Origin: Lactiplantibacillus pentosus
GTDB taxonomy: Bacteria; Bacillota; Bacilli; Lactobacillales; Lactobacillaceae
NCBI RefSeq assembly: GCF_003641185.1
Contig: NZ_CP032757.1
Coordinates: 372,001-436,000 of the forward strand
Length of the DNA stretch: 64,000 bases
Direction: 5' to 3'
A program made the position numbers and the translations under genes. Shown piece by piece: positions 1-7,590 of the stretch. The notes under the pieces are model-generated. The model did no database searches. It saw nothing but the letters and a program-made list of their open reading frames with translations, and was not told where the DNA came from. Numbering within the stretch: position 1 is the first letter of the stretch; each line of letters starts with the position of its first letter.

Positions 1-66
1 CTCTTCTTACCGTTACGTGCCGGGGGTCGGCTGCCCGTGACGACCATGTCGCGACTGCTCCAATAG
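1..66 (+). CDS. C-terminal end of an unidentified gene (partial)
   Basis: Frame 1 is open from the window edge to a TAG at 64-66 and encodes only 21 residues ending in PVTTMSRLLQ. The stretch is too short to assign to a family. It is taken as the end of a gene because it has no internal stop and an ordinary intergenic stretch follows. It could equally be chance. Confidence 0.3.
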   Translation, partial: LFLPLRAGGRLPVTTMSRLLQ

Positions 67-160
67 AATTCTCATGGAACTCTTAGCGATAAGGCCTAGT
101 AAGCGATATCAGACGTGTTAAACTCGTGGTGACTAATAAATAGAAATGAGGTTAACACAG

Positions 161-346
161 ATGATTAAGCATTGGGGAAAAGCGGACACTGGGATGTTAA
201 TTGCATCCGTCTTACTATTAATGGTGATTTTCACGTTTTTCGAAATTACCGCTAGTTTGACAGTCAGTGCGATTGCTTTTCCGATTAGTTTGATTGTGTT
301 GATGGCGATTATGGAATACGCCGCAACGGAACTACGGCGCAAATAA
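161..346 (+). CDS. Small hypothetical membrane protein (61 aa)
   Basis: The 61-residue protein begins MIKHWGKAD and has two hydrophobic stretches, roughly residues 12-30 and 34-53, so it probably spans the membrane twice with a basic C-terminus (ELRRK). The ATG at 161 is preferred over the in-frame ATG at 146 because a GAGG lies eight bases upstream. A strong hairpin terminator follows 30 bases after the stop, so the gene is probably a single transcription unit. No family is recognised and the function is unknown. Confidence 0.6.
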   Translation: MIKHWGKADTGMLIASVLLLMVIFTFFEITASLTVSAIAFPISLIVLMAIMEYAATELRRK

Positions 347-376
347 GTGACTCGCAGCTAAATCGCAACCTAAATA

Positions 377-414
377 AGCGCCCGTACTTGTCATTGGCAA
401 GTGCGGGCGCTTTT
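377..414 (+). terminator. Rho-independent terminator
   Basis: A 13-bp inverted repeat (GCGCCCGTACTTG and its near-perfect complement) around a 7-base loop is followed by TTTTA. It ends the small membrane protein gene. Confidence 0.85.
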
Positions 415-493
415 ACTCGTAAAAAAGTTGTTAACGCATTGTGATTGGCTGTTTGTCGGGAGTTGTGGTGGAATGTGACGGTTATTTGGATTG

Positions 494-790
494 CTGTTCG
501 TCAGCCGGTGATCTTCCTATTCCGACTTCCGGGGCCGGCTGACAACGCTGGAACAGGGCGGACATCGATTTGAACTCACGCAGAACCCCACTGCGCAATT
601 TCAAATACGAGTCTTCTTCTAGCCCGGGAACCCCACCCGAACAAGAAGAACTTCGCCCTTGAGCATTGTCCGCCGGCCCCTCCAGTCGGGAAGCCGCTCG
701 AATGGCGGATGAACAGCCGCCCATCTGGGTACAATTGGCCATTGAATAATTAGGAGACAGGTCCTTCGAGCAAACTTTGAATTGGCAATA
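494..790 (-). repeat. Dispersed structured repeat, subtype A, copy A1
   Basis: The core runs from CTGTTCGTCAGCC (494) to GGCGGATGAACAG (ending 716), which pair as the outermost stem. Inside are a GGGGCCGGC/GCCGGCCCC stem and two side hairpins: TTTGAA..CGCAG/CTGCG..TTCAAA and CTTCTT..CCGGG/CCCGGG..GAAGAAG. Further conserved sequence runs to about 790. Related copies lie near 17643, 27320, 32859, 36605, 46339 and 50721. A long open frame on the minus strand through this copy is judged not to be a gene. Confidence 0.85.
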
Positions 791-1065
791 AAACTCACCT
801 GGAATTTGCAGGTCAAGATTTTGTTGAGTGAATCTAATCGAAACTGCCTTGTTGGTAGATGACAGGATTACTGATTTCAAAGCATTAACGACTAGTTCAT
901 ATTTAGTCTGATTTGAAAACGTATCGAGTAAGGGATAATAATCTAGACACTCCTGTACTGACGGCACTAGACGATAGCCTAATGATTAAGAAAAAGTTTT
1001 AGACAAAACAAATCTGACAGTCAGATAACAGCTGTATGGTTTGATATGAATCAGTGATCAGTCTT

Positions 1066-1455
1066 TAAAAAAGTTGGGTCCGCACATGTCCGCCTTTCGA
1101 ATACCATCCCCGGTTGGAAGGCGTTTCTGACAATGCTCAGCGTTTTTCAGAGTGTGAGGTTCAGACGGGTTGGGACTGAGGATTAGCCTAGCTAGAGCGT
1201 TAAGCGGTGAATTTCCGCTTGGCGCTCTGGCGTAGCTAACCGGAAGTCCCATTCTGACCCGAACACGTTTCATCCATACTGCAGCTAACGTGGAAGACCA
1301 GTATTTAAGACGCGATTTGTCGGCTTAAATCTGTGTCCATCGCGTTCCAGCGTTGTCAGAAATGCCTGGAAGCCGGTGTAGGATGCATCTATCACAGAAA
1401 GTTTACGCCGATTTGCCCTATTTTCCAGCGGTTCTAAGCTGGCTGTACTTCAAAG
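1066..1455 (+). repeat. Dispersed structured repeat, subtype B, copy B1
   Basis: This ~390-bp element starts with AAAAAAGTTGGGTCCGCAC and ends near the CCAGC..GCTGG hairpin at about 1430-1450. The core stem is GCGTTTCTGACAA with TTGTCAGAAATGC. Side arms are a long hairpin built from TGGGACT, TTAGC, AGAGCG and AAGCGG with their complements, and an ACGCGAT..ATCGCGT stem. It is recognisably homologous to subtype A read on the opposite strand, for example the shared TTCCAGCGTTGTCAG. Confidence 0.8.
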
Positions 1456-1483
1456 GTCTACAGAATGTTAAGACTTTCTTACC

Positions 1484-1525
1484 TTGTCAGTAACTGTACT
1501 ATGCTGTACTATGTTGTTTAAACAA
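1484..1525 (+). promoter_or_regulatory. Promoter and candidate operator of the GntR/ABC operon
   Basis: TTGTCA (1484-1489) and TACTAT (1507-1512) are separated by 17 bases. The tandem decamer CTGTACTATG occurs twice (1494-1503 and 1504-1513) across the -10. A perfect palindrome TTGTTTAAACAA (1514-1525) lies just downstream. GntR/YtrA regulators commonly autoregulate, so either element may be the operator. That role is inferred. Confidence 0.6.
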
Positions 1526-1557
1526 AGCAGTCGTCGGATTGCAAATGGAGGTGGGCC

Positions 1558-1914
1558 ATGCAAATTGACCATGGGAGCAGGCAGCCGTATTATGCGCAGT
1601 TGGTAACCGGAATTGAACAAGATATCGCGCACGGGGTGTTGCAGCCTGGTGAACAGTTGCCGTCGGTGCGGGAGATGGCGCGCCAACATTTGCTCAATCC
1701 GAATACGGTCAGCAAGGCTTACAAGCAGTTGGAGGCGCAACAGATCATTCAGACGGTTCCGGGTAAGGGGACTTACGTGCAGGCCGCGGATTCAAGCTTG
1801 TTGCAAGCGGAATTGCGCGAACGGTTCACACAAATCGTCAAGCTAGCGTATCAGAGTGGGGTCAGTATCGCTGAACTCCACGACTGGCTGGATAAAACGG
1901 GGGAAATGTTATGA
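1558..1914 (+). CDS. GntR-family (YtrA-type) transcriptional regulator
   Basis: The 118-residue protein has an N-terminal winged helix (about residues 8-75) with the GntR signature LPSVREMARQHLLNPNTVSKAY and a wing at VPGKGTYV. The short C-terminal tail (residues 76-118) lacks the UTRA or FCD ligand domains of larger GntR proteins, as in the YtrA subfamily, whose members usually repress adjacent ABC transporter operons. A GGAGG precedes the ATG. The stop overlaps the start of the following ATPase gene (ATGA), indicating translational coupling. It probably represses its own operon through the sites just upstream. Confidence 0.9.
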   Translation: MQIDHGSRQPYYAQLVTGIEQDIAHGVLQPGEQLPSVREMARQHLLNPNTVSKAYKQLEAQQIIQTVPGKGTYVQAADSSLLQAELRERFTQIVKLAYQSGVSIAELHDWLDKTGEML

Positions 1915-2804
1915 GTTTAGTGATTAATCAGTTAAGCAAACAAATCGACCATCACCAGACGTTGGATGAGATTAGTTTTGAAATTGGCTTAGGACAAATC
2001 GTGGGCGTGGTCGGTCGTAACGGTGTCGGTAAGACGACGCTGTTTCGGACTATCAACGGTCAGTATCTCAGCGACCAGGGGACCGTCACAGTCGATGGTC
2101 AAAATGTGGCAACGCAACCAGCGTCTCGTACGCAGTTGTGCTTCATTGACCCATTGACGAATTTCTTCAAGGGCGCGACGATCAGACAAATTCAGTGGTA
2201 CTACCAAGCCGCTTATCCGGCCTTTGATAATGCCAAATTTGAGCAATTACTCGACCGTTATCAATTAACTTCTAAGCAAAAATTACGGCATTTCTCAAAG
2301 GGAACCTTTGGCTTATTTACCATCATTCTTAGCGTGGCGACGCAAGCACCATACCTCTTTCTCGATGAACCGCTAGATGGTTTGGACGTCCTGATTCGCA
2401 AGAATATTCTGGGCATCTTGATTGATGAAGTCGCAACCGGCGAGCGGTCGATCGTGATTGCGTCGCATAACTTGGTCGAACTAGAAGGCGTGATCGACCG
2501 GGCATTGATGTTGAAGCACGGGCAAATCGTCAACGATTATCAGTTGGAATCGATGCGGCATAATGCGCGCAAAGTTCAACTGGTCTACCGTGATAAGCAG
2601 ATTCCAGCGGTGATTAAGCAGTTGGGACACATCGTCCACGTGTCAGGGCGGGTAATCGTCGTCGTTTTCGAGAATTTCGACGAAGCGCTCCAGGCACAAT
2701 TGGCCGCGACTAAGCCAGTCTTTCAAGAAGAGTTACCACTCTCATTGGCTGACTTGTTCATGGCGAATTTGACGGACGAAGCGGACTTTGAATTATTATC
2801 TTAG
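1911..2804 (+). CDS. ABC transporter ATP-binding protein (YtrB-like)
   Basis: This is the nucleotide-binding subunit of an ABC system, 297 residues. Walker A is VGRNGVGKTTL (about 34-44) and Walker B is YLFLDEPLDGLD (about 145-156). The signature motif is degenerate: FSKGT stands where LSGGQ is expected, which is common in YtrB-type exporters paired with GntR regulators. A ~100-residue C-terminal extension follows the ATPase core. The gene overlaps the regulator by four bases and lies 11 bases before the permease gene, so the three form one operon. The substrate is unknown; peptide antibiotics or envelope stress are typical for the class. Confidence 0.88.
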   Translation: MSLVINQLSKQIDHHQTLDEISFEIGLGQIVGVVGRNGVGKTTLFRTINGQYLSDQGTVTVDGQNVATQPASRTQLCFIDPLTNFFKGATIRQIQWYYQAAYPAFDNAKFEQLLDRYQLTSKQKLRHFSKGTFGLFTIILSVATQAPYLFLDEPLDGLDVLIRKNILGILIDEVATGERSIVIASHNLVELEGVIDRALMLKHGQIVNDYQLESMRHNARKVQLVYRDKQIPAVIKQLGHIVHVSGRVIVVVFENFDEALQAQLAATKPVFQEELPLSLADLFMANLTDEADFELLS

Positions 2805-2815
2805 GGGGCGGGGAC

Positions 2816-3829
2816 ATGACCAAACGAACATTATGGCAGTTGTTGTGGCGGCACTATCGCGTCATTGTATTGACAGGAATAGTGGCTTTATTGCTGGCTG
2901 GTATTAAGGAAGGTTATAGTATCGTGCAGCGTCCGTCCTTATACATTGCGGTGAATGAGACCAGTTTTACATTGACCAGTGCGAACGGTATTCGAATGGG
3001 GCTGGTCGTCAGTATTTTAGTCAGCCTAGTCATAGGCGTCGTGCTATTTTTGAATGATAATTTTACAAACTTTGATCAGTATTTATTTAGCTTGCCAGTT
3101 CCGCGACGTCAGATCTATCGCCGCAAAATCGGTCTCCTGATTGGGACGGTGGTGAGTGCGTATGTCTTGGCAGAAGCGATTTATGGCTTGATTACTTGGC
3201 GGGTGCTGGTCAATCGGCATGTTGGGGTGAACTGGGTTGGCTCAATCTATGAGGAAGTTGAAATCTTAGCACTGATTATCACGCTAAGCCTAGTCGCGGC
3301 CACGTTTGGCTTGTGGGTCGGCCGCGTCTTTGCAAGTGCCCTGGCGACGTTCGTCTTCACTTGCAGTCTGCCGTTTGCCTACGATGGCTTGATCAACATT
3401 GTGGCTGGAGTGACTGGTCAGACTTATCGCCAAGCGGATATTTTAGGGACGTTGTCGAGTCAGCACCCCAGCGGTCTGTTAATTGTCCTGGTGATTTGTG
3501 GTGTCATTAGTGGGGGCCTCTACTGGCTCAACCAATGGGCGTTTGACCACTTATCGTTAGAAAATGGGCAGGACTTTTTCCGTTTCCCACAATTGCGCGG
3601 CGCTGTTCTGAGTTTTTCAATCGGCTATTTGATTATTGCCATCAGCTGTTCGCAATTTGGTGCTGGGATTGTTGGCTTACTGACCGATCATTATAAACCG
3701 CAATTACCGCTAGTTACTTTTATTCTATTGACGATTGCGGTCGCTTACCTCACTTGGAGTCTGGGGCGTTGGTTCTTATATCGACCGGACCGGTTCCGGG
3801 ATGCTTGGACGTTCAAGAAGCTGGCGTAA
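2816..3829 (+). CDS. ABC transporter permease, membrane subunit
   Basis: The 337-residue integral membrane protein has about six to seven hydrophobic segments, for example near residues 15-30, 58-80, 105-125, 145-170, 178-205, 220-240 and 270-330. It belongs with the preceding ATPase, 11 bases away, and has a GGGGG-rich ribosome binding site. Sequence similarity is too weak to name a substrate. It most likely forms the transmembrane half of an exporter with the YtrB-like ATPase. A strong terminator follows. Confidence 0.8.
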   Translation: MTKRTLWQLLWRHYRVIVLTGIVALLLAGIKEGYSIVQRPSLYIAVNETSFTLTSANGIRMGLVVSILVSLVIGVVLFLNDNFTNFDQYLFSLPVPRRQIYRRKIGLLIGTVVSAYVLAEAIYGLITWRVLVNRHVGVNWVGSIYEEVEILALIITLSLVAATFGLWVGRVFASALATFVFTCSLPFAYDGLINIVAGVTGQTYRQADILGTLSSQHPSGLLIVLVICGVISGGLYWLNQWAFDHLSLENGQDFFRFPQLRGAVLSFSIGYLIIAISCSQFGAGIVGLLTDHYKPQLPLVTFILLTIAVAYLTWSLGRWFLYRPDRFRDAWTFKKLA

Positions 3830-3851
3830 CAATTGAATCAGTTTGAACCTA

Positions 3852-3895
3852 AAACGTGCCCACTGAAGTGAAATGACTTCGGTGGGCACGTTTAT
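3852..3895 (+). terminator. Rho-independent terminator of the GntR/ABC operon
   Basis: AACGTGCCCACTGAAGT pairs with ACTTCGGTGGGCACGTT across a 6-base loop and is followed by TTTATT. The flanking A-rich side suggests it could also act on convergent transcription from the minus-strand gene. Confidence 0.85.
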
Positions 3896-3957
3896 TAGCG
3901 GCAGTTTGAATTCTCTTGGGTCTATTATCAGTGACCTGAATGAGTTATCTTATGAAG

Positions 3958-5328
3958 TTAGCGAATTTTATCCAAACGCTTGGCGACGGTCTTGATATTG
4001 AGCAAGTCCCAGTCTTCCAAGTTATGTGAAATCGAGTTATGACCCCATGTCCCGCAACCGAGTGTTAGGGAAGGCGCCACGTTGTCGTACTTGTAACCGA
4101 TCGCCCCTTGTGAGGATGGGACGTTGATTAACGCCCGGCAAGCGGTCATTTCCAAGGCAAACTTGTTCATGACGGCTTCGTCAGTCGTGTGCAAGGCGGC
4201 CGTGTGACCCAAGCCACCCAGTGACAGACTGCGTTTCATCAAGTTGAAGCCCGTCTTAGTATCTTTGGCATGTACGACCGCGAGTACTGGCGATAACTTC
4301 TCACGTGATAAGACTTGGTCGCCACCGATGCTTGGTAGTTCAACGGCTAAGACCTTGGTGTCGGTAGGAACGTCGAAACCGGCCCACTGTGCAATCTGCC
4401 ATGGTGTTTGCCCAGCAACCTTTGGATCAACGGCCTGCTTATCGAGGTTCATGACGGTTGCTTCTAAGGCCTTAAAATTGTCAGGACCAACGAAATAGAC
4501 GCCCTGTTGACTGAGTTCGGTCTTGACCTGGTCATAAATCTGGTCGGCCACGATAAGGTTCGATTCGGACGCACAAATCATGCCGTTATCAAACGACTTG
4601 GACGTGACGACATCACTAACGGCTTGATGCACGTCAGCGGTCTGTTCGATAAAGCAGGGCACGTTGCCGGGACCAACGCCGAGCGCGGGCTTACCGGTGG
4701 AATACGCCGTCTTGACCATGCCGGCACCCCCGGTTGCAATAATCGTTGCCACACCAGGGTGGTTCATTAAGGTGTTAGTTGCTTCCAGACTAGGCGTTTT
4801 GATCCATTGAATCCAATCTTTGGGTGCGCCCGCGGTAACCGCGGCATCACGGATGATTTTGCCAGTTTCGACACATGATTTTTGTGCAAACGGGTGGAAA
4901 CCGAAGATAATCGGATTACGGGTCTTTAAGGCCAGCATCGCGTTGAAGATGACGGTCGACGTGGGATTAGTGACTGGCGTAACGCCGGCAATAATACCGA
5001 CTGGCTCAGCCACTTTCATGACGCCACTGACCGGATCGTCGTTAATGATGCCCACGGTCTTGTCATCCTTGATGTAATCGTAAATGTGTTTGGCCGCGAA
5101 ATCATTCTTGGCGACCTTATCGCGATAATTTCCCCGTCCGGTCTCCTCAACTGCCATGGCTGCTAACATGCCACGAGCTGCGTGGGCTGCGCGAGCCATG
5201 GCGGCCACGGCTTGGTCAACTTGTTCTTGGTTCATCACTTCTAGCCGAGTGGCGGCTAATGAGGCGTTCAAGACTAACCGATCAATCGATTGTGACACGG
5301 TGGTGTGTTCATCAATTTCTTTCAACAT
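3958..5328 (-). CDS. acdH: Acetaldehyde dehydrogenase (CoA-acylating), stand-alone
   Basis: The 456-residue enzyme of the aldehyde dehydrogenase superfamily matches the N-terminal half of bifunctional AdhE but lacks the iron alcohol dehydrogenase half. The catalytic cysteine is Cys252 in NGMICASESN. Residues around 199-223 (ATGGAGMVKTAYSTGKPALG) form the conserved nucleotide/CoA region. It should interconvert acetyl-CoA and acetaldehyde with NADH. The ATG at 5328 has AGGGGG upstream. It is a single gene with two TTGT-N10-ACAA Rex-like boxes upstream, one overlapping the expected transcription start, consistent with control by the NADH/NAD ratio. Confidence 0.9.
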   Translation of the reverse strand: MLKEIDEHTTVSQSIDRLVLNASLAATRLEVMNQEQVDQAVAAMARAAHAARGMLAAMAVEETGRGNYRDKVAKNDFAAKHIYDYIKDDKTVGIINDDPVSGVMKVAEPVGIIAGVTPVTNPTSTVIFNAMLALKTRNPIIFGFHPFAQKSCVETGKIIRDAAVTAGAPKDWIQWIKTPSLEATNTLMNHPGVATIIATGGAGMVKTAYSTGKPALGVGPGNVPCFIEQTADVHQAVSDVVTSKSFDNGMICASESNLIVADQIYDQVKTELSQQGVYFVGPDNFKALEATVMNLDKQAVDPKVAGQTPWQIAQWAGFDVPTDTKVLAVELPSIGGDQVLSREKLSPVLAVVHAKDTKTGFNLMKRSLSLGGLGHTAALHTTDEAVMNKFALEMTACRALINVPSSQGAIGYKYDNVAPSLTLGCGTWGHNSISHNLEDWDLLNIKTVAKRLDKIR

Positions 5329-5356
5329 TAACGGTTCCCCCTATGCAAAAACCAAT

Positions 5357-5374
5357 TTGTTATTTCTTTCACAA
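5357..5374. promoter_or_regulatory. Rex-like operator 1 upstream of acdH
   Basis: TTGTTATTTCTTTCACAA has the 18-bp TTGT-N10-ACAA architecture of the redox repressor Rex. It lies just downstream of the predicted acdH -10, where a bound repressor would block initiation. A second copy occurs at 5517-5534. Confidence 0.7.
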
Positions 5375-5379
5375 CCATT

Positions 5380-5407
5380 ATTATAAAACCTTTTTCACAA
5401 ATGTAAA
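5380..5407 (-). promoter_or_regulatory. acdH promoter
   Basis: On the minus strand TTTACA (5407-5402) and TATAAT (5385-5380) are 16 bases apart, about 50 bases upstream of the acdH start codon. Confidence 0.7.
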
Positions 5408-5516
5408 TAGCTGATTTGAGATTTCATGATTTAGCCTTTGATTGTTAATATTGCTGTGTTTAAGGCGTTTGATAATGTAAATAAGTTGGCTGCTTACATT
5501 TTATAATCATTAATGG

Positions 5517-5534
5517 TTGTTATTTCCGTCACAA
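5517..5534. promoter_or_regulatory. Rex-like operator 2
   Basis: TTGTTATTTCCGTCACAA is identical to the first box except at two positions. It lies about 160 bp further upstream, between acdH and the divergent fba gene. A looping role, or influence on the fba side, is possible but inferred. Confidence 0.6.
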
Positions 5535-5684
5535 AATCCTAAACCTTGATTTTATAGCTAATTTTGACAGGAATTCCGACATTGGGAAATGATTTAAAAA
5601 TCGATGGAAGGGTTTACAATTCGATAGGTATCAAAAAGACGGCAAATTACCGGCAATCGTTGGTTAAGAAATATGCCAAATCGG

Positions 5685-5714
5685 TTATCACTCCTATCTA
5701 AAATGTGCTAAAAT
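5685..5714 (+). promoter_or_regulatory. fba promoter
   Basis: An extended -10, TG-C-TAAAAT (5706-5714), with a weak -35 TTATCA (5685-5690) lies about 50 bases before the fba start, whose ribosome binding site is AGGAGGG. Confidence 0.6.
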
Positions 5715-5764
5715 GAATGTGATTCAAAAATCGTATCTCTTAATTAACCTAGGAGGGTTATTTT

Positions 5765-6628
5765 ATGTCATTTGTAAATGCTGTTGATATGACACAAGAC
5801 GCATACAAGAACCATTATGCTATTGGTGCGTTCAACACAAACAACCTTGAATGGACTCGTTGCATCTTGAAGGGTGCTCAAGACACTAACACCCCAGTTA
5901 TTATCCAAGTTTCAATGGGTGCTGCTAAGTACATGGGCGGCTACAAGCTCGTTATGGACTTAGTTGCTGATGAAATGGAAAGCATGAACATCACTGTTCC
6001 TGTTGTTATGCACTTAGACCACGGTAACTACGAAGCTGCCAAGGAATGTATCGAAGTTGGTTACTCATCAGTTATGTTTGATGGCCATGACTTACCATTT
6101 GCCGAAAACTTAGAAAAGACTAAGGAAATCGTCAAATTAGCTCATGCTAAGGGCATCTCTGTTGAAGCCGAAGTTGGTTCAATTGGTGGTGAAGAAGACG
6201 GTATCATCGGTGAAGGTGAATTAGCTGATGTTGAAGAAGCTAAGACTTTAGCTGACACTGGTATCGACATCTTAGCCGCTGGGATTGGTAACATCCACGG
6301 CAAGTACCCAGAAAACTGGACTGGCTTACACTTCGATCGTCTTCAAGAAATCTCAGAAGCCGTTAAGATGCCATTGGTACTTCACGGTGGTTCTGGTATT
6401 CCTAAGGACCAAATCGTTAAGGCTGTTGAATTGGGTATTAGCAAGGTTAACGTTAACACCGAAAACCAAGTTGCTTTTGCCAATGCAACTCGTGCTTACA
6501 TCGAATCTGGCGCAGACCAAATCGGTAAAGGCTACGATCCTCGTAAGTTATTGGCACCTGGTAAGAAAGCCATCGTTGATGTTGTTACATCACGTATTGG
6601 CTGGTTCAAGACTCCAGCTGTTAAATAA
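5765..6628 (+). CDS. fba: Fructose-bisphosphate aldolase, class II
   Basis: This 287-residue zinc-dependent aldolase splits fructose 1,6-bisphosphate into glyceraldehyde 3-phosphate and dihydroxyacetone phosphate in glycolysis. Zinc ligands and active-site segments are visible: HLDHG (about 81-85), EAEVGSIGGEEDG (about 134-146), HGKYP (about 178-182), LVLHGGSGIP (about 204-213) and the phosphate-binding KVNVNTENQ (about 228-236). Codon use is much more biased than in neighbours (GGT, AAG, GTT, TTA), as expected for an abundant enzyme. The ribosome binding site is very strong. It is monocistronic, with its own promoter and terminator. Confidence 0.98.
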   Translation: MSFVNAVDMTQDAYKNHYAIGAFNTNNLEWTRCILKGAQDTNTPVIIQVSMGAAKYMGGYKLVMDLVADEMESMNITVPVVMHLDHGNYEAAKECIEVGYSSVMFDGHDLPFAENLEKTKEIVKLAHAKGISVEAEVGSIGGEEDGIIGEGELADVEEAKTLADTGIDILAAGIGNIHGKYPENWTGLHFDRLQEISEAVKMPLVLHGGSGIPKDQIVKAVELGISKVNVNTENQVAFANATRAYIESGADQIGKGYDPRKLLAPGKKAIVDVVTSRIGWFKTPAVK

Positions 6629-6648
6629 TTGGATTTTTGATTCAGAAA

Positions 6649-6677
6649 AAGTCGACTCTTCGGAGCCGGCTTTTTTC
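6649..6677 (+). terminator. fba terminator
   Basis: AGTCGACTC and GAGCCGGCT pair around a TTCG tetraloop, with one mismatch, and are followed by a T6 run. Confidence 0.8.
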
Positions 6678-6820
6678 ATGCGTTTTTTGGGGTTGGTATA
6701 GTGATTAGTTGATGGATTCGATGATTATGGATTTTATTTTGGGTAGCCGTAACCCAGTTCATTAAAATATTGCTGAGACGAGCTGTACTGAGAACGTGAG
6801 TCTTGTTATACTTGTGATGT

Positions 6821-6837
6821 AAAGTAAACATTACTTT
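6821..6837. promoter_or_regulatory. Palindromic operator of the Xre/membrane pair
   Basis: AAAGTAA-aca-TTACTTT is a perfect 7-3-7 inverted repeat 20 bases before the regulator gene and just after a possible -10 TATACT (6807-6812). This is a typical place for Xre autorepression. The role is inferred. Confidence 0.55.
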
Positions 6838-6857
6838 TTGTAAAGAAGGCATTACCT

Positions 6858-7052
6858 GTGATTCATAATAAAATCAAAGTATTACGAGCCGAACGGGATT
6901 GGACTCAGGCCGAACTTGCTGGGCGTTTGGATATCTCACGGCAAGCGGTTATTTCAATCGAAAAGGCTAAATACTATCCATCATTGGAGTTAGCCTTCAA
7001 GATTGCGGCAGTTTTTGATTGTCAGATTGAAGACGTTTTTTACCGGGGGTGA
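6858..7052 (+). CDS. Small Xre-family HTH regulator
   Basis: The 64-residue protein is almost entirely one HTH_3 domain (RAERDWTQAELAGRLDISRQ, then AVISIEKAKYYPSLELA). It belongs to the compact group ending ...DVFYRG that is usually paired with a small membrane protein. The start is GTG at 6858, with AAGAAGG eight bases upstream. The stop lies seven bases before the start of the next gene, so the two are cotranscribed. It probably autoregulates through the AAAGTAA palindrome. Confidence 0.88.
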   Translation: MIHNKIKVLRAERDWTQAELAGRLDISRQAVISIEKAKYYPSLELAFKIAAVFDCQIEDVFYRG

Positions 7053-7059
7053 AATCTGT

Positions 7060-7380
7060 ATGGAACAAGTTGGATTAATGAGTATCATACTGGTTGTGTT
7101 GGTGAGTTATTTATATGTATTGGGTAGGATGAGTAAGCTCAAAAGGATTTATCACAATGACGAGCGCTGGCAGCAGCTTAAACTTAGAGCTGGTCAGATT
7201 ACGAAAGCTTACTATGAAGGCTTGATTATACTGATTGCTATTTTATTGGTGATTCTATTGTGGATGCCCACGCCTATGCTGGTACCGTTAGACCGGATAC
7301 TCGGGATTGGTGCAATTGCTATTATGGTTGGCCAACTTATTGAATATTTAGCGGTGAGACGTTTAGATGGTATGATGTGA
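7060..7380 (+). CDS. Membrane protein partner of the Xre regulator
   Basis: The 106-residue protein starts at the ATG at 7060 (MEQVGLMS), with GGGGGTGA upstream overlapping the regulator stop. It has an N-terminal hydrophobic helix (about 6-22), a basic central stretch (GRMSKLKRIYHNDERWQQLKL region), then two hydrophobic helices (about 55-70 and 82-98). The layout recalls DUF2178/DUF3796 membrane proteins that travel with compact Xre regulators. Membrane anchoring or modulation of the regulator is inferred from the pairing only. Confidence 0.7.
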   Translation: MEQVGLMSIILVVLVSYLYVLGRMSKLKRIYHNDERWQQLKLRAGQITKAYYEGLIILIAILLVILLWMPTPMLVPLDRILGIGAIAIMVGQLIEYLAVRRLDGMM

Positions 7381-7394
7381 TGTTCGGATTGGCC

Positions 7395-7510
7395 GGGAAG
7401 CTAGCCAGAATGCCTGGAAGCCGGAGCAGGACGAATCCATGACTGCAGGTTTACATTAACTCGCTTTGTTTCCAGCGTTTCTAAGCTGGTTGATTTTGAA
7501 CTTAAGAACT
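7395..7510 (+). repeat. Truncated subtype B repeat, copy B2
   Basis: Only the 3' end of element B is present: GCCAGAATGCCTGGAAGCCG, then the CCAGCGTTTCTAAGCTGG hairpin and the AACTAGCAC tail. It matches the ends of copies near 18370-18480 and 36680-36760. Confidence 0.7.
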
Positions 7511-7537
7511 AGCACAGTGCTTGAAAACCACTCAACC

Positions 7538-7588
7538 AAAAACATGAGGTCCGCAACCCAACTAAGTGGCGACGGACCTCATGTTTTT
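7538..7588 (-). terminator. Bidirectional terminator
   Basis: AAAAACATGAGGTCCG pairs with CGGACCTCATGTTTTT. A and T runs on both sides allow use from either strand. It ends the minus-strand sugar transporter gene. Confidence 0.85.
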
Positions 7589-7590
7589 AG

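Noticed and set aside
482-967. 161-codon minus-strand ORF through repeat A1 (ending SALFQRCQPAPEVGIGR)
   Set aside because: The same peptide appears at other A copies (32757-33059, 50706-51077, 46449-46676) only because the element repeats. Starts and upstream parts differ, and several copies have stops. The base changes preserve stems, not codons.
6285-6701. 138-codon ORF overlapping the end of fba
   Set aside because: Out-of-frame shadow of the strongly biased aldolase gene.
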